Shown here: positions 35,788 to 44,278 of the stretch, piece after piece
Position numbering within the stretch: the stretch's first letter is position 1
Layout: every line of letters begins with the position of its first letter
Source of the DNA: Myxococcales bacterium
GTDB lineage: Bacteria > Myxococcota_A > Polyangia > Palsa-1104 > JAEUJZ01
Reading direction: 5' to 3'
Length of the DNA stretch: 64,000 bases
NCBI GenBank assembly: GCA_016794505.1
Contig: JAEUJZ010000120.1
Coordinates: 1 to 64,000 of the forward strand
Notes under the pieces: generated by a model
The model's input: only the letters and a program-made list of their open reading frames with translations
Database searches by the model: none
What the model was told of the DNA's origin: nothing
Made by a program: the position numbers and the translations under genes

Positions 35788-37170
35788 CTAGCGGTGCCTG
35801 CGAAGCAAGCGAACGACGTGGTTGGCAAGAACGTCCTCATCGGATTCAGCCAGCGTCATGTCATTGGCACCGGCTCGGATCAGGTCGTTGATATTGGCGC
35901 CATCGGTGACATCGGTCACCAACACGGGTGTGTAGCGATGCGGTCCCGGCTGACGCAGCTTCAGCAAGCGATCCACCACGCAGGCATCGGCAGGAACCAG
36001 GATGGACGCAATCCCAAAGCCGGACAGATGATCTGGGGGCGTCTCGAAACCGACCCAAGGCAGGCCATGCACTTTGCGGGCCCATAGCGTGCGCACGAGC
36101 TTTTCAACATGCGCTTCGGTATAGCCCCACAGCGCAACACGCGGCATGACGACCGCATCATGATCGCGCGCTGGCAGAACCACTGCCTCGACGGTGATGG
36201 GGTTGTCATCGCGGGATGGAATCACAGGCTCAAGGACTGGCAGCTCACACGCAACCAGCGGTGCGATGGGCAAAGACGTACGGTGTAGACGTGCGGTCGG
36301 CTCCATCGCTCTCCACAGCGCTTGTCGCAGCTGTGTTGCCGTAGGGCGCGCCGCTGCGGACTTGGACAGCGCCCACAGCGCCAGCTCTGCCAGCTGTGGA
36401 GGAACTTCGCGATGCATGCCGAACTGATCGATGGGGGGCGGTGCTTCGTGCAGGTGTTGGTCCACGGTCTTCGCTGGAATCTGGCTGTAAAACGGCAACC
36501 GACCAGACAGCATCTGATACAGCACGACACCCAGTGCATAGATATCGGCGGCCGGACCGACTCCTTCGCCGAGGCACTGCTCAGGGGACATGTAGTACAC
36601 GGTGCCGACGATCTGATCGCTGCGCGTCAGGCGCTTTTGGCCACTGCGCTCATCGACTAGGGCCAGCCCAAAGTCGAGCACTTTCAGACGCTCACCCCCG
36701 GCATCATCGCGATACAGGATGATGTTTGTCGGCTTGATGTCGCGATGCACGATGCCTTGCGAGTGGGCGGCAGCCAAGACATCCAGGATCTGTTCGACAA
36801 TGGCAACCACGCGTGGAATGGGCAGCCCCAGGCGATGTTCCTGCATGGCCCGCGCGAGGTGCCTACCCGCGACATATTCCATGATCAGATACAGCTCGCC
36901 TTCGTCCTCGCCATAGTCATGTGCGGCCGGAATGCCGGGATGGCAGAGCTGCGCCAGGATCCGAGCCTCGCGCCCAAAGCGCGTGCGGAACACGGATTGC
37001 TGTGCCCACGCCGCCAGCAAGAACTTCACCGCGACGGGGGCCTGCAACAGCACATGCGTTGCGCGATACACGCGGCCTGAGCCCCCTTCGCCCAAGAGCT
37101 CCTCGATATGATATTTGCCTAACAGCAGACTCCCAAGGCGTGGATCGGGAAGCATCGACAGTCTGGGCAT
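35788..37170 (-). CDS. Hanks-type Ser/Thr kinase with a degenerate receiver-like C-terminal domain
   Basis: 460 residues. Kinase domain about 20-285: GEGGSGRVYRA, Lys49 in VAVKFLL, HRDIKPTN (142-149), DFG (166-168), MSPEQCLGEG and DIYALGVVLYQMLSG, all catalytic elements present. A linker leads to residues about 335-460, which follow receiver-domain topology (MPRVALWGYTEAHVEKLVRT, IASILVPADACVVDRLL, TPVLVTDVTDGANINDLIRA, GANDMTLAESDEDVL). The phospho-acceptor Asp position and the conserved Lys are not preserved, so it is a pseudo-receiver. No membrane helix, hence cytosolic. It follows the cyclase gene with an 18-base gap, so the two are probably one operon. Confidence 0.9.
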   Translation of the reverse strand: MPRLSMLPDPRLGSLLLGKYHIEELLGEGGSGRVYRATHVLLQAPVAVKFLLAAWAQQSVFRTRFGREARILAQLCHPGIPAAHDYGEDEGELYLIMEYVAGRHLARAMQEHRLGLPIPRVVAIVEQILDVLAAAHSQGIVHRDIKPTNIILYRDDAGGERLKVLDFGLALVDERSGQKRLTRSDQIVGTVYYMSPEQCLGEGVGPAADIYALGVVLYQMLSGRLPFYSQIPAKTVDQHLHEAPPPIDQFGMHREVPPQLAELALWALSKSAAARPTATQLRQALWRAMEPTARLHRTSLPIAPLVACELPVLEPVIPSRDDNPITVEAVVLPARDHDAVVMPRVALWGYTEAHVEKLVRTLWARKVHGLPWVGFETPPDHLSGFGIASILVPADACVVDRLLKLRQPGPHRYTPVLVTDVTDGANINDLIRAGANDMTLAESDEDVLANHVVRLLRRHR

Positions 37171-37188
37171 CAGCTTGACTCCTGGTGC

Positions 37189-38196
37189 TTAGCGCAGTTC
37201 GAGCACACGCACCGGAGCACGATGCCCAAACAGGGCATGTTCACCCATCGGTGCCAAGTCAAAACCCTTCGGTACGCATGCGGCCACCTGCTCGGTGAGC
37301 AGGGTCTGCCCAGGGCGGGCCATGGCAGCAAGTCGGGCCGCAATGCTGACCACATCGCCGACGGCGCCGTACTCTAGGCGGGTCTCGCTGCCGAGATCAC
37401 CGACAATCGCCTCACCGGTTGCGACGCCAATCGATAGCCGAAGCTCTATGCCATATGCGCGCTGCCACTTGGGCTGGTTGGCCAGGGTGAAGCGCTGGAT
37501 GTCTTCGGCAGCCGCAAGCGCGTGCGCCCCATGATCGTCTTGTGCATCCGGCATTCCGAAGATCGCCATGACACAGTCACCGAGCGACTTGTCGATGACA
37601 CCCCACTGACGAAATACCAGCTCGGTCGTCATGCTGACCAGCTCTTGCATCAGCGTCACCACATGCGTGGGCGGTGCCTTCTCGGCGAAGCGAGTGAAGT
37701 CCACCAAGTCGACGAACACGACCGAGATCGTACGCCGCTGTCCATTGAGAATCAGAGGATGCTCGCCAGCCGCAATTCGCGCGGCCAGATCTGGCCGCAG
37801 AAAGCGTGAGAGCTCGGCCTGAAAGCGTGCGCAGCGCAGCTGTTCGTGCTCGCTGTCGGACAGGTCTTGGGCCATCTCGTTCAGGTGACAGGCAATCGGA
37901 CCCAACATGTCCCAGGGCGACACACTCAGCCGCTGCTCGAAGTGGCGCTGGGTGTATGCCTGTGTCAAAGACAGCACCGCCCGCATCGACTGCAGCAGGC
38001 GCATTGCCACGACCTGGGCGCCGACCAGAGCCGCAAGTACGAGCACGATCAGACTCCATACCCAGCCAAGTGATAGAAGCTGCGACAGCGCAAGCGGCAC
38101 CCCAGCGACCAGCAGCACCACCCCCGTGAGCTGCACGTGAAGCAGCAGGTGCTTCCGTCGTTCCTGAATCCAGAATCGGGCTCTCACTTGGCTCAT
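37189..38196 (-). CDS. membrane class III adenylate/guanylate cyclase
   Basis: 335 residues from ATG 38196 (GGAG upstream). Two N-terminal membrane helices (about 21-38 and 44-62, LTGVVLLVAGVPLALSQL and VWSLIVLVLAALVGAQ) are followed by a short HAMP-like linker (70-125). The catalytic domain has metal-binding Asp163 (VVFVDLVDFTRFAEK) and Asp207 (IDKSLGDCVMAIFG), and GVATGEAIVGDLGSETRLEY-GAVGDVVSIAARL. Lys203 in IDKS matches the adenine-selecting Lys of adenylate cyclases. It makes a cyclic nucleotide at the inner membrane and heads the operon with the Ser/Thr kinase. Confidence 0.92.
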   Translation of the reverse strand: MSQVRARFWIQERRKHLLLHVQLTGVVLLVAGVPLALSQLLSLGWVWSLIVLVLAALVGAQVVAMRLLQSMRAVLSLTQAYTQRHFEQRLSVSPWDMLGPIACHLNEMAQDLSDSEHEQLRCARFQAELSRFLRPDLAARIAAGEHPLILNGQRRTISVVFVDLVDFTRFAEKAPPTHVVTLMQELVSMTTELVFRQWGVIDKSLGDCVMAIFGMPDAQDDHGAHALAAAEDIQRFTLANQPKWQRAYGIELRLSIGVATGEAIVGDLGSETRLEYGAVGDVVSIAARLAAMARPGQTLLTEQVAACVPKGFDLAPMGEHALFGHRAPVRVLELR

Positions 38197-38322
38197 CAGG
38201 GTCTCCTGCACAGCACGCGGTCGCATTGGCAAGGCAGGACATCGAACCAGGTGCGCTTGACATGGGTGTGCGGTTTCGCGGCGGTGAGCGCGGACGCACG
38301 CTCTGCCGGGCAACGCGGCGGC

Positions 38323-39246
38323 TCAGTGTGTCCGCAGCATCTTGGCGAGCCCTGCGGTCAGTGTTGTCTCGGCGCGTAGCTGCAAGAGGCGCTCACACAG
38401 CTCTGGGTCGCCAAGCGAGACGTCGATGTCTCCCACACGGGGTGGCGCGAACTCAACGGAAGGCGAGCTGCCCAGCAGGGTCGCGATGGTATCAGCCAGC
38501 GTGTGCAGCGATGTCGGAATGCCGGTGCAGACATTGAGCACGCAGCCAATCGGCAGAGGCGTCTTCATCGCAGCCCAGAGCGCACGCGCCACATCGATGA
38601 CATAGACGAAGTCGCGGACTTGTTGCCCCGTGCCGAAGATGGTGATGGGCAGGCCGTTGCGAATGCGATCACAAAAGATCGAGATCACGCCAGAGTACGG
38701 CGACTTGGGATCTTGCCGCGGACCAAAGACATTGAAGAAGCGCAGACCTACGGTGGGTACGCCGAACATCTGGGCAGCCACGCGCCCATGCAGCTCGCAG
38801 CCCAGCTTGTCTGCTCCATAGACCGATAGCGGATGCAGGGTCACGTCTTCTCGCAGCGCGCCGCCCGGCTGCTCGCCATAGACCGCTGCCGACGAGGCAT
38901 AGACGACAGGAATGGCGCGCCGCTCCGCCGTCGCGCGGGCGCAGTCAAAGACGGTGATGGCTCCTGTCTGATTGGTGCGGTGTGTCCCCAGCCAGTCACG
39001 CCGACAGCGCTCGACCGATGCCACCGCCGCCAGGTGAAAGCAGCCGTCCATGCCGACCAGGCTCTCCTGCACAAGGGACCGGTCGGCTACGTCGCCCAAG
39101 ACCAGCTCCGCTGCGGCGGCTAGGTTCTCGCGCTTTCCCGTCGACAGATCATCGAGCACCCGCACGTGATGGCCTTCCTGCAAGATCAAGTCGACGAGGT
39201 GGCTGCCAATGAATCCACAGCCACCGGTTACTAAGAAGTGCGACAT
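38323..39246 (-). CDS. NAD-dependent sugar-nucleotide epimerase (GalE/WbpP family), probable Pel precursor enzyme
   Basis: 307 residues. The Rossmann NAD motif is FLVTGGCGFIGSHLVD. The active site is a Ser pair in VVYASSAAVYGEQ and YxxxK in VYGADKLGCE. VGLRFFNVFGPRQDPKSPYS and GTGQQVRDFVYVIDVARALW are typical of UDP-sugar C4-epimerases acting on GlcNAc/GalNAc. Pel contains GalNAc, and Pseudomonas protegens carries the UDP-GlcNAc C4-epimerase PelX beside pel. Here the gene is 18 bases downstream of glmS and divergent from pelA, so the same job is likely. Substrate specificity cannot be proved from sequence. Confidence 0.88.
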   Translation of the reverse strand: MSHFLVTGGCGFIGSHLVDLILQEGHHVRVLDDLSTGKRENLAAAAELVLGDVADRSLVQESLVGMDGCFHLAAVASVERCRRDWLGTHRTNQTGAITVFDCARATAERRAIPVVYASSAAVYGEQPGGALREDVTLHPLSVYGADKLGCELHGRVAAQMFGVPTVGLRFFNVFGPRQDPKSPYSGVISIFCDRIRNGLPITIFGTGQQVRDFVYVIDVARALWAAMKTPLPIGCVLNVCTGIPTSLHTLADTIATLLGSSPSVEFAPPRVGDIDVSLGDPELCERLLQLRAETTLTAGLAKMLRTH

Positions 39247-39264
39247 GGTCGTTCTCTCTTTCGT

Positions 39265-41268
39265 CTATTCGACGGTGACGCTCTTGGCCAAGTTGCGTGG
39301 GCGGTCGACGTTGCAGCCACGCAGCACGGCTGTGTGATACGCAAGAAGCTGAAGGGGCAGCACCGCCAGCAAGGGCTGTAGTGGCTCGGGCAGCGGCGGA
39401 ATCTCGAACACCTCATCCACCAGTGCGCGCAGTCGCTGGTCACCGCGGGTGCCGACGGCAAAGATGCGGGCACCTCTGGCTCTGCACTCTTCGATGTTGC
39501 TGAGCATCTTTTCGTACTGACTGCCCTGCGGCGCCAGCGCCACAACCGGAAAGCCATCCTCAAGGAGCGCGATATGGCCGTGCTTCATCTCGGCTGCCGA
39601 CAGCCCCTCAGCGTGGATGTAGCTGACCTCTTTCAGCTTCAGCGCGCCTTCCAAGGCCACGGGCAGGTGATAACCGCGCCCCAGAAACAGCCAGTTCTCC
39701 TGTGCATAGACCTTGCGCGCAGCCTCTGCGATTCGATCCGACTGGGCCAGCACCTCGGCCATCTGTGTGGGCACCTGCGCAAGCGCATGCACCAGCTCGG
39801 CGTAGCGCTCGGTGGACAGGTGCCGACGACGTCCCATCCACATCGCGAGCATGCTCAGCACCGCGACCTGCGCCGTAAACGCTTTGGTGCTGGCCACCCC
39901 GATCTCGGGGCCAACGTGCAGATAGATGCCTGCGTCGGTGTTGCGCGCCACCGAAGAGCCAACGACGTTGACAACACCGAGGGCCAGCGCACCGCGGTCG
40001 CGCACCTCGCGCAGGGCGCCAAGCGTGTCGGCGGTCTCGCCCGACTGAGAAATGGCAATCAGTGTCGTCCCCTCATCGATGAGAGGGTTGCGATAGCGCA
40101 GCTCGCTGGCCACTGCGACTTCGGTGTGGATGCGCGCCAAGTCTTCCATCAAGTACCCACCCACCAAGCCTGCGTGCCAGGCGGTGCCGCAGCCCGTAAG
40201 CAGGAAGCGATGGGTCCGCGACAGCTCGCGCTCGACGCTGGCCAGCCCACCGAAGATCACGCGATGGCCCAGCGCATCCAGTCGTCCCCGCAAGCAGTTG
40301 TGAAGAGACTCCGGCTGCTCACAGATCTCTTTCAGCATTCGGTGTCGATAGTTGCCGAGCTCGATTTCGCTTAGGGACACCGCGATGTGTTCAACCGTCT
40401 TGCTCACCGGCACGGCATCCAGGGTGACGGTGCGCAGCTTGCCGGGCGTGATCTCGACCGCTTCGTTGTCTTCGAGGTAGATCACGTTGGAGGTATGCGC
40501 CACGATGGCAGCAGCATCGGAAGCGACGATAAACTCGTCCTTGCCAATGCCGACGAGAAGCGGACTGCCACGACGTGCGGCGACGATCGTCTGTGGCTCG
40601 TCCAGCGAAAGCACAGCGACGCCAAACGTACCCACCACCTGCGAGAGCGCTGCCAGCACCGACTCCAGCAGTGTCAGCGGTTCTGGACCGGGCGCGCTGC
40701 CGTTCGTAGGGCTGAGATCCACAGTGGGGAGGCGCGTGTCGGCAGGCGCTTTTGGCTGTGTTGTCGCCACGCCCGACTCGCTGCTTTGGCCGGAAGGCAG
40801 GATGGTATGCATCGACGGCTCGCTGTGCAGCGGCGGGTCACCGTTCATGTGATAGCTGATCAAGTGCCCCAGAACCTCGGTGTCGGTCTGACTGGTGAAG
40901 ACCACACCTGCGCGTTCTAGGAACTGACGCAGCACCGCGTGATTCTCGATGATTCCGTTGTGAACCACGGCGATGTGGCGACGGCTGTCTAGGTGCGGGT
41001 GGGCGTTGGCTTCACTCGGCGCGCCGTGTGTGGCCCAGCGCGTGTGGGCCAGTCCCACGCTGCCAGAAAGCACGTGGGTGTCTGGTTCGGCCAAGACCCT
41101 TCCTTCTAACGACGCGATACGGCCGACCGCCTTGCGCACTTGCAGCCCTTCACCCGTTAGAATCGCCAGTCCTGCGGAGTCATATCCGCGATATTCAAGT
41201 TGTTTTAGACCTTCTAGCAGAATCGGGAGCGCCTGCTGTTTCCCGACATAGCCAATAATTCCACACAT
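39265..41268 (-). CDS. glmS: glutamine-fructose-6-phosphate aminotransferase GlmS with an internal insertion
   Basis: 667 residues from ATG 41268 (GAGGAG upstream). The nucleophile Cys2 starts MCGIIGYVGKQQALPILLEG; GLAHTRWATHGAPSEANAHP and the two SIS domains (FLLTGCGTAWHAGLVGGYLM, EIGVASTKAFTAQVAVLSML) and the terminal KSVTVE are canonical. It converts fructose-6-phosphate and glutamine to glucosamine-6-phosphate, the entry to UDP-GlcNAc. The usual length is about 610; the excess is a low-complexity segment at about 144-197 in the glutaminase domain (GVATTQPKAPADTRLPTV). It probably supplies amino sugar for Pel made by the divergent operon; whether another glmS exists cannot be seen. Confidence 0.95.
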   Translation of the reverse strand: MCGIIGYVGKQQALPILLEGLKQLEYRGYDSAGLAILTGEGLQVRKAVGRIASLEGRVLAEPDTHVLSGSVGLAHTRWATHGAPSEANAHPHLDSRRHIAVVHNGIIENHAVLRQFLERAGVVFTSQTDTEVLGHLISYHMNGDPPLHSEPSMHTILPSGQSSESGVATTQPKAPADTRLPTVDLSPTNGSAPGPEPLTLLESVLAALSQVVGTFGVAVLSLDEPQTIVAARRGSPLLVGIGKDEFIVASDAAAIVAHTSNVIYLEDNEAVEITPGKLRTVTLDAVPVSKTVEHIAVSLSEIELGNYRHRMLKEICEQPESLHNCLRGRLDALGHRVIFGGLASVERELSRTHRFLLTGCGTAWHAGLVGGYLMEDLARIHTEVAVASELRYRNPLIDEGTTLIAISQSGETADTLGALREVRDRGALALGVVNVVGSSVARNTDAGIYLHVGPEIGVASTKAFTAQVAVLSMLAMWMGRRRHLSTERYAELVHALAQVPTQMAEVLAQSDRIAEAARKVYAQENWLFLGRGYHLPVALEGALKLKEVSYIHAEGLSAAEMKHGHIALLEDGFPVVALAPQGSQYEKMLSNIEECRARGARIFAVGTRGDQRLRALVDEVFEIPPLPEPLQPLLAVLPLQLLAYHTAVLRGCNVDRPRNLAKSVTVE

Positions 41269-41346
41269 TCAGCTCTCCTCACAGAAGCCAATCGCAAATA
41301 GATTGGATCCCGGTTTGTCCTGAAATCACGAGACAAACGAATACAT

Positions 41347-41362
41347 TGCAAGAAATCGGCCA
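41347..41362 (-). promoter_or_regulatory. sigma54-type promoter candidate for glmS-epimerase
   Basis: The minus strand reads TGGCCG-ATTTC-TTGCA: perfect -12 TTGCA and -24 TGGC with two mismatches, spacing correct. Predicted start near 41336, leader about 68 bases to the glmS ATG. Confidence 0.4.
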
Positions 41363-41388
41363 GTCGCGTGAGCGTCGTTACTTGGATT

Positions 41389-41404
41389 CGGCATTGAACT
41401 TGCA
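41389..41404 (+). promoter_or_regulatory. sigma54-type promoter candidate for the pel operon
   Basis: CGGCAT-TGAAC-TTGCA: perfect -12 element and a -24 hexamer with one mismatch to TGGCAY. Predicted start near 41415, leader about 245 bases to pelA. It sits 26 bases from the opposing glmS site. Confidence 0.5.
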
Positions 41405-41661
41405 ACGCCGCAGAACCATCCGAACGCGCTCAGGACGCCGACTTCCCCGTCAGAGCTTCCCCGTCCTGGCGATCTGCGAAGGCGCTCGTCGCGCGCCGTC
41501 GGAGAGCTGATTTCATTGAATGATTGTGTCTTTAACTAAGACCCATTCGATCGGCCTACGTGTCTGTTATCTATGACTATACAACTATGCGCATTCATGT
41601 GATGTCTGGAGTAAATCTCGTTGCTTTGATTGATGATTTCAATTTCTCGGAGCACGAAACC

Positions 41662-44271
41662 ATGCGCAATTCGGCTGCCTATGCATCGTTGGCGTTCTTG
41701 TTGCTTCATAACGGTAATGCCGTTCTTGCCAATCCAGCACAACCCACCGCGGCGAGTGTTGCGTTCTATTACGGTCGCGAGCTGCCCGCCGCGGCCTTGG
41801 CCCACTTCGACCGCGTCATCGTGCAGGCGGATGTTGCGCAAGCCGCTCACGTCGACCTGCTGCGGCGCCACGGCACCACCGTATATGCCTACGTCAGCTT
41901 GAGTGAAGTCAGCCGCCCGCAGGCCGACGCTCTCGATGCGCGCTTTCGCTTGGGGGACAACCTGGCCTGGCAGAGCGTCATCCTGGATGCGTCACAGCCG
42001 GCGTATCGCCACTGGCTTGTAAAGACGCACTTCCAAGGGCTGTGGCAGCGTGGCTATCGCGCCTTCTTCCTCGACAACCTCGACAGCTATCAGAGCGTGG
42101 TGCAGTCCCCGGCCGCGCGCTTGGCCCAGGTGCAGGGCTTGGTGCAGATCATCCAAGATCTGCACGCGCAGTTCGCTGGCGTAAAGCTGCTGTTCAACCG
42201 CGGCTTCGAGCTACTGCCGCAGGTTGCCCAGTACGCCGATGGTCTGGTTGCAGAGTCGCTCTTCCGCGGCTGGGATCCGCGCAAGCGTGTCTATGTCGAA
42301 GTCAGCGTCAGCGACCGGAACTGGCTCTTGGCAGAGCTGCGGCGCGCACAGGCTCGCTATCAGCTTCCGATCATCGCTGTGGACTATGTCGACCCGAAAA
42401 AGCGAGATCTGGCCCGCCACACGGCCCAGCAGATCATCGCCCTGGGAATCACCCCCTGGGTCACCGATCACGCTCTGAGTTCGCTGGGTGTGGGCACGCT
42501 TGAGGTGATTCCGCGTCGCATTCTGGCCCTGTACAACGGAGGCGATCAGCGGAGCCACGGCGGATACGGGGACGTAGCGTACGCCGCGATCCATCGCTCG
42601 GGCGCCATGGTGCTGGAGCAGCTTGGCTACGCCATGGACTATGCCGATGTCAGCGAGCCGCTGCCGACTGGAGTGCTGCGCGACACCTACGCTGGCATCG
42701 TCACCTGGTTTACCGATGAGCAGGTGCCGCATCCAGAAGCGTTTCAAGCCTGGCTGCTAGAGCAGATCGACTCGGGTCTGCGGGTGGCGATTCTGGATCA
42801 CCTGGGCTTCTTCCCAAGCCCTGCGCTGAAGAAGCGCCTGGGCTTCCTTCGCGACGACAGCCGAACCACGCGCTCGATTTCTGTTCTGCACGCCGACCCG
42901 CAAATGACCGGCTTTGAAGCGCCGGCCCAAGCACGCCAGAACGTCTTCTATCCACTGCGAGTGACAGACCCCGCAGCACAGCGCCTGCTGAGCGTTACCG
43001 ATAGCGCAGGCCAGCAGATGGACGCCGTGTTCCTGGCTGAGTGGGGGGGCGTGGCCTTGGACCCCTATCTGTTGGCGCAGGGGCCGGCGTACCACTATCG
43101 CTGGATCGTGCAGCCCTTTGCGTTCTTGCAGCGGGCTCTTGCGCTTCCTGACATGCCGGTTCCCGACGTCACGACGCAAGACGGCAAGCGCATGCTGATC
43201 GTACACATCGATGGCGATGGCTTTCCCAGTCGCGCGCGGATGCCGGGCAATGAGTACAGCGGGAAGGTCATCCTGGATCAGATCCTCAAGCACTATCCGG
43301 TCAAAGCGACGGTCTCGATCATCGAAGGTGAGCTGGGTGCAGCCGGGAAGTGGCCGCAGCTGTCGCCTGTCCTGGAGGCAATCGCGCGCGACATCTTCGC
43401 GCTGCCCAATGTCGAGGTTGCCTCTCATTCCTACAGCCATCCATTTAGCTGGCTCAGCTTGGGCACGGATCTAGAGGACGGCAGCATCAATGGGTTGTTT
43501 CGCTATCAGACCTCGCTTCAGCGAGAGCTGCAGGGCTCGATCGACTACATCAACCAGCGCCTTGCTCCCAAGAGTAAGCCCGTCAAGGTCTTCCTGTGGT
43601 CAGGCGAAGCGGTCGCTCCACTGCAAGCACTGGCACAGCTGGATGCGGCCGGTATCTACAACATGAACGGAGGCGACACGATCATCTCAAGTCGCCGACC
43701 GACCTTGACCGCGGTCTCGCCCATGGGACGCCCCTTGGGTGGCTACTACCAAGTGTACGCGCCCATTCAGAACGAGATCGTCTTCACAAACGAGTGGCGC
43801 GGTCCTTACTACGGCTTCCGCGAGGTCATCAGCAGCTTCCAGCTCACGGAGCTGCCGCGTCGCCTCAAGCCCATCAACATCTACTTTCACTTCTATTCCG
43901 GCAGCAAGCTGGCGGCGCTGAAAGCCCTTCGGCACGTGCTCGACTGGTCGCTTTCGCAAGACGTGGTGTCGGTCTTTGCCAGCGAGTACATCCGCAAGGT
44001 CTTGGACTTTCAGCAGCTGACCTTGGCCAGGCGCAGCGATGGCTGCTGGCAGGTCCGCGGCCGTGGCGATCTCGCGACGCTTCGACTGGATCCGGCATCG
44101 ACACTGGGTCGCATCGACGGGGCGCGCTCAACCGGAGTGCTGGCAAGCCATGAGCGAGTCCAGGGTCGCTACATCTCGTTGGATGCCAGCGGTCACGCGA
44201 TCGTCTGTTTGGAGCCCACAAGAAAGCCACCTGCACTTCCGCGGCAGCCCCCACCCAGAAGCACAAGGTAA
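41662..44271 (+). CDS. pelA: PelA, periplasmic Pel polysaccharide deacetylase and hydrolase
   Basis: 869 residues from ATG 41662; MRNSAAYASLAFLLLHNGNA then VLA is a signal peptide. The N-terminal GH114-like TIM barrel contains VYAYVSLSEVSR, RAFFLDNLDSY and KLLFNRGFELLP with the likely catalytic Glu183. A Rossmann-like middle region follows (VLRDTYAGIVTWFTDEQ). The C-terminal CE4-like deacetylase has MLIVHIDGDGFPS (Asp517, Asp519) and the metal-binding SHSYSH (His589, His593). P. aeruginosa PelA (about 948 residues) deacetylates and trims Pel in the periplasm. First gene of pelABCDEFG; all seven follow with tiny gaps or overlaps. Confidence 0.93.
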   Translation: MRNSAAYASLAFLLLHNGNAVLANPAQPTAASVAFYYGRELPAAALAHFDRVIVQADVAQAAHVDLLRRHGTTVYAYVSLSEVSRPQADALDARFRLGDNLAWQSVILDASQPAYRHWLVKTHFQGLWQRGYRAFFLDNLDSYQSVVQSPAARLAQVQGLVQIIQDLHAQFAGVKLLFNRGFELLPQVAQYADGLVAESLFRGWDPRKRVYVEVSVSDRNWLLAELRRAQARYQLPIIAVDYVDPKKRDLARHTAQQIIALGITPWVTDHALSSLGVGTLEVIPRRILALYNGGDQRSHGGYGDVAYAAIHRSGAMVLEQLGYAMDYADVSEPLPTGVLRDTYAGIVTWFTDEQVPHPEAFQAWLLEQIDSGLRVAILDHLGFFPSPALKKRLGFLRDDSRTTRSISVLHADPQMTGFEAPAQARQNVFYPLRVTDPAAQRLLSVTDSAGQQMDAVFLAEWGGVALDPYLLAQGPAYHYRWIVQPFAFLQRALALPDMPVPDVTTQDGKRMLIVHIDGDGFPSRARMPGNEYSGKVILDQILKHYPVKATVSIIEGELGAAGKWPQLSPVLEAIARDIFALPNVEVASHSYSHPFSWLSLGTDLEDGSINGLFRYQTSLQRELQGSIDYINQRLAPKSKPVKVFLWSGEAVAPLQALAQLDAAGIYNMNGGDTIISSRRPTLTAVSPMGRPLGGYYQVYAPIQNEIVFTNEWRGPYYGFREVISSFQLTELPRRLKPINIYFHFYSGSKLAALKALRHVLDWSLSQDVVSVFASEYIRKVLDFQQLTLARRSDGCWQVRGRGDLATLRLDPASTLGRIDGARSTGVLASHERVQGRYISLDASGHAIVCLEPTRKPPALPRQPPPRSTR

Positions 44272-44278
44272 GCCGCCC

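Larger units (their letters stand above)
41269..41661. other. 393-base divergent control region between glmS and pelA
   Basis: AT-richer than its flanks toward pelA. It holds two back-to-back -24/-12 matches (41347-41362 minus, 41389-41404 plus) and no gene. No clear sigma70 promoter was identified. Confidence 0.5.

Noticed and set aside
44039..44278. N-terminal extension of pelB overlapping pelA
   Set aside because: The overlapping 80 codons are pelA in another frame; ATG 44279 has a good ribosome site and starts directly before the membrane anchor.
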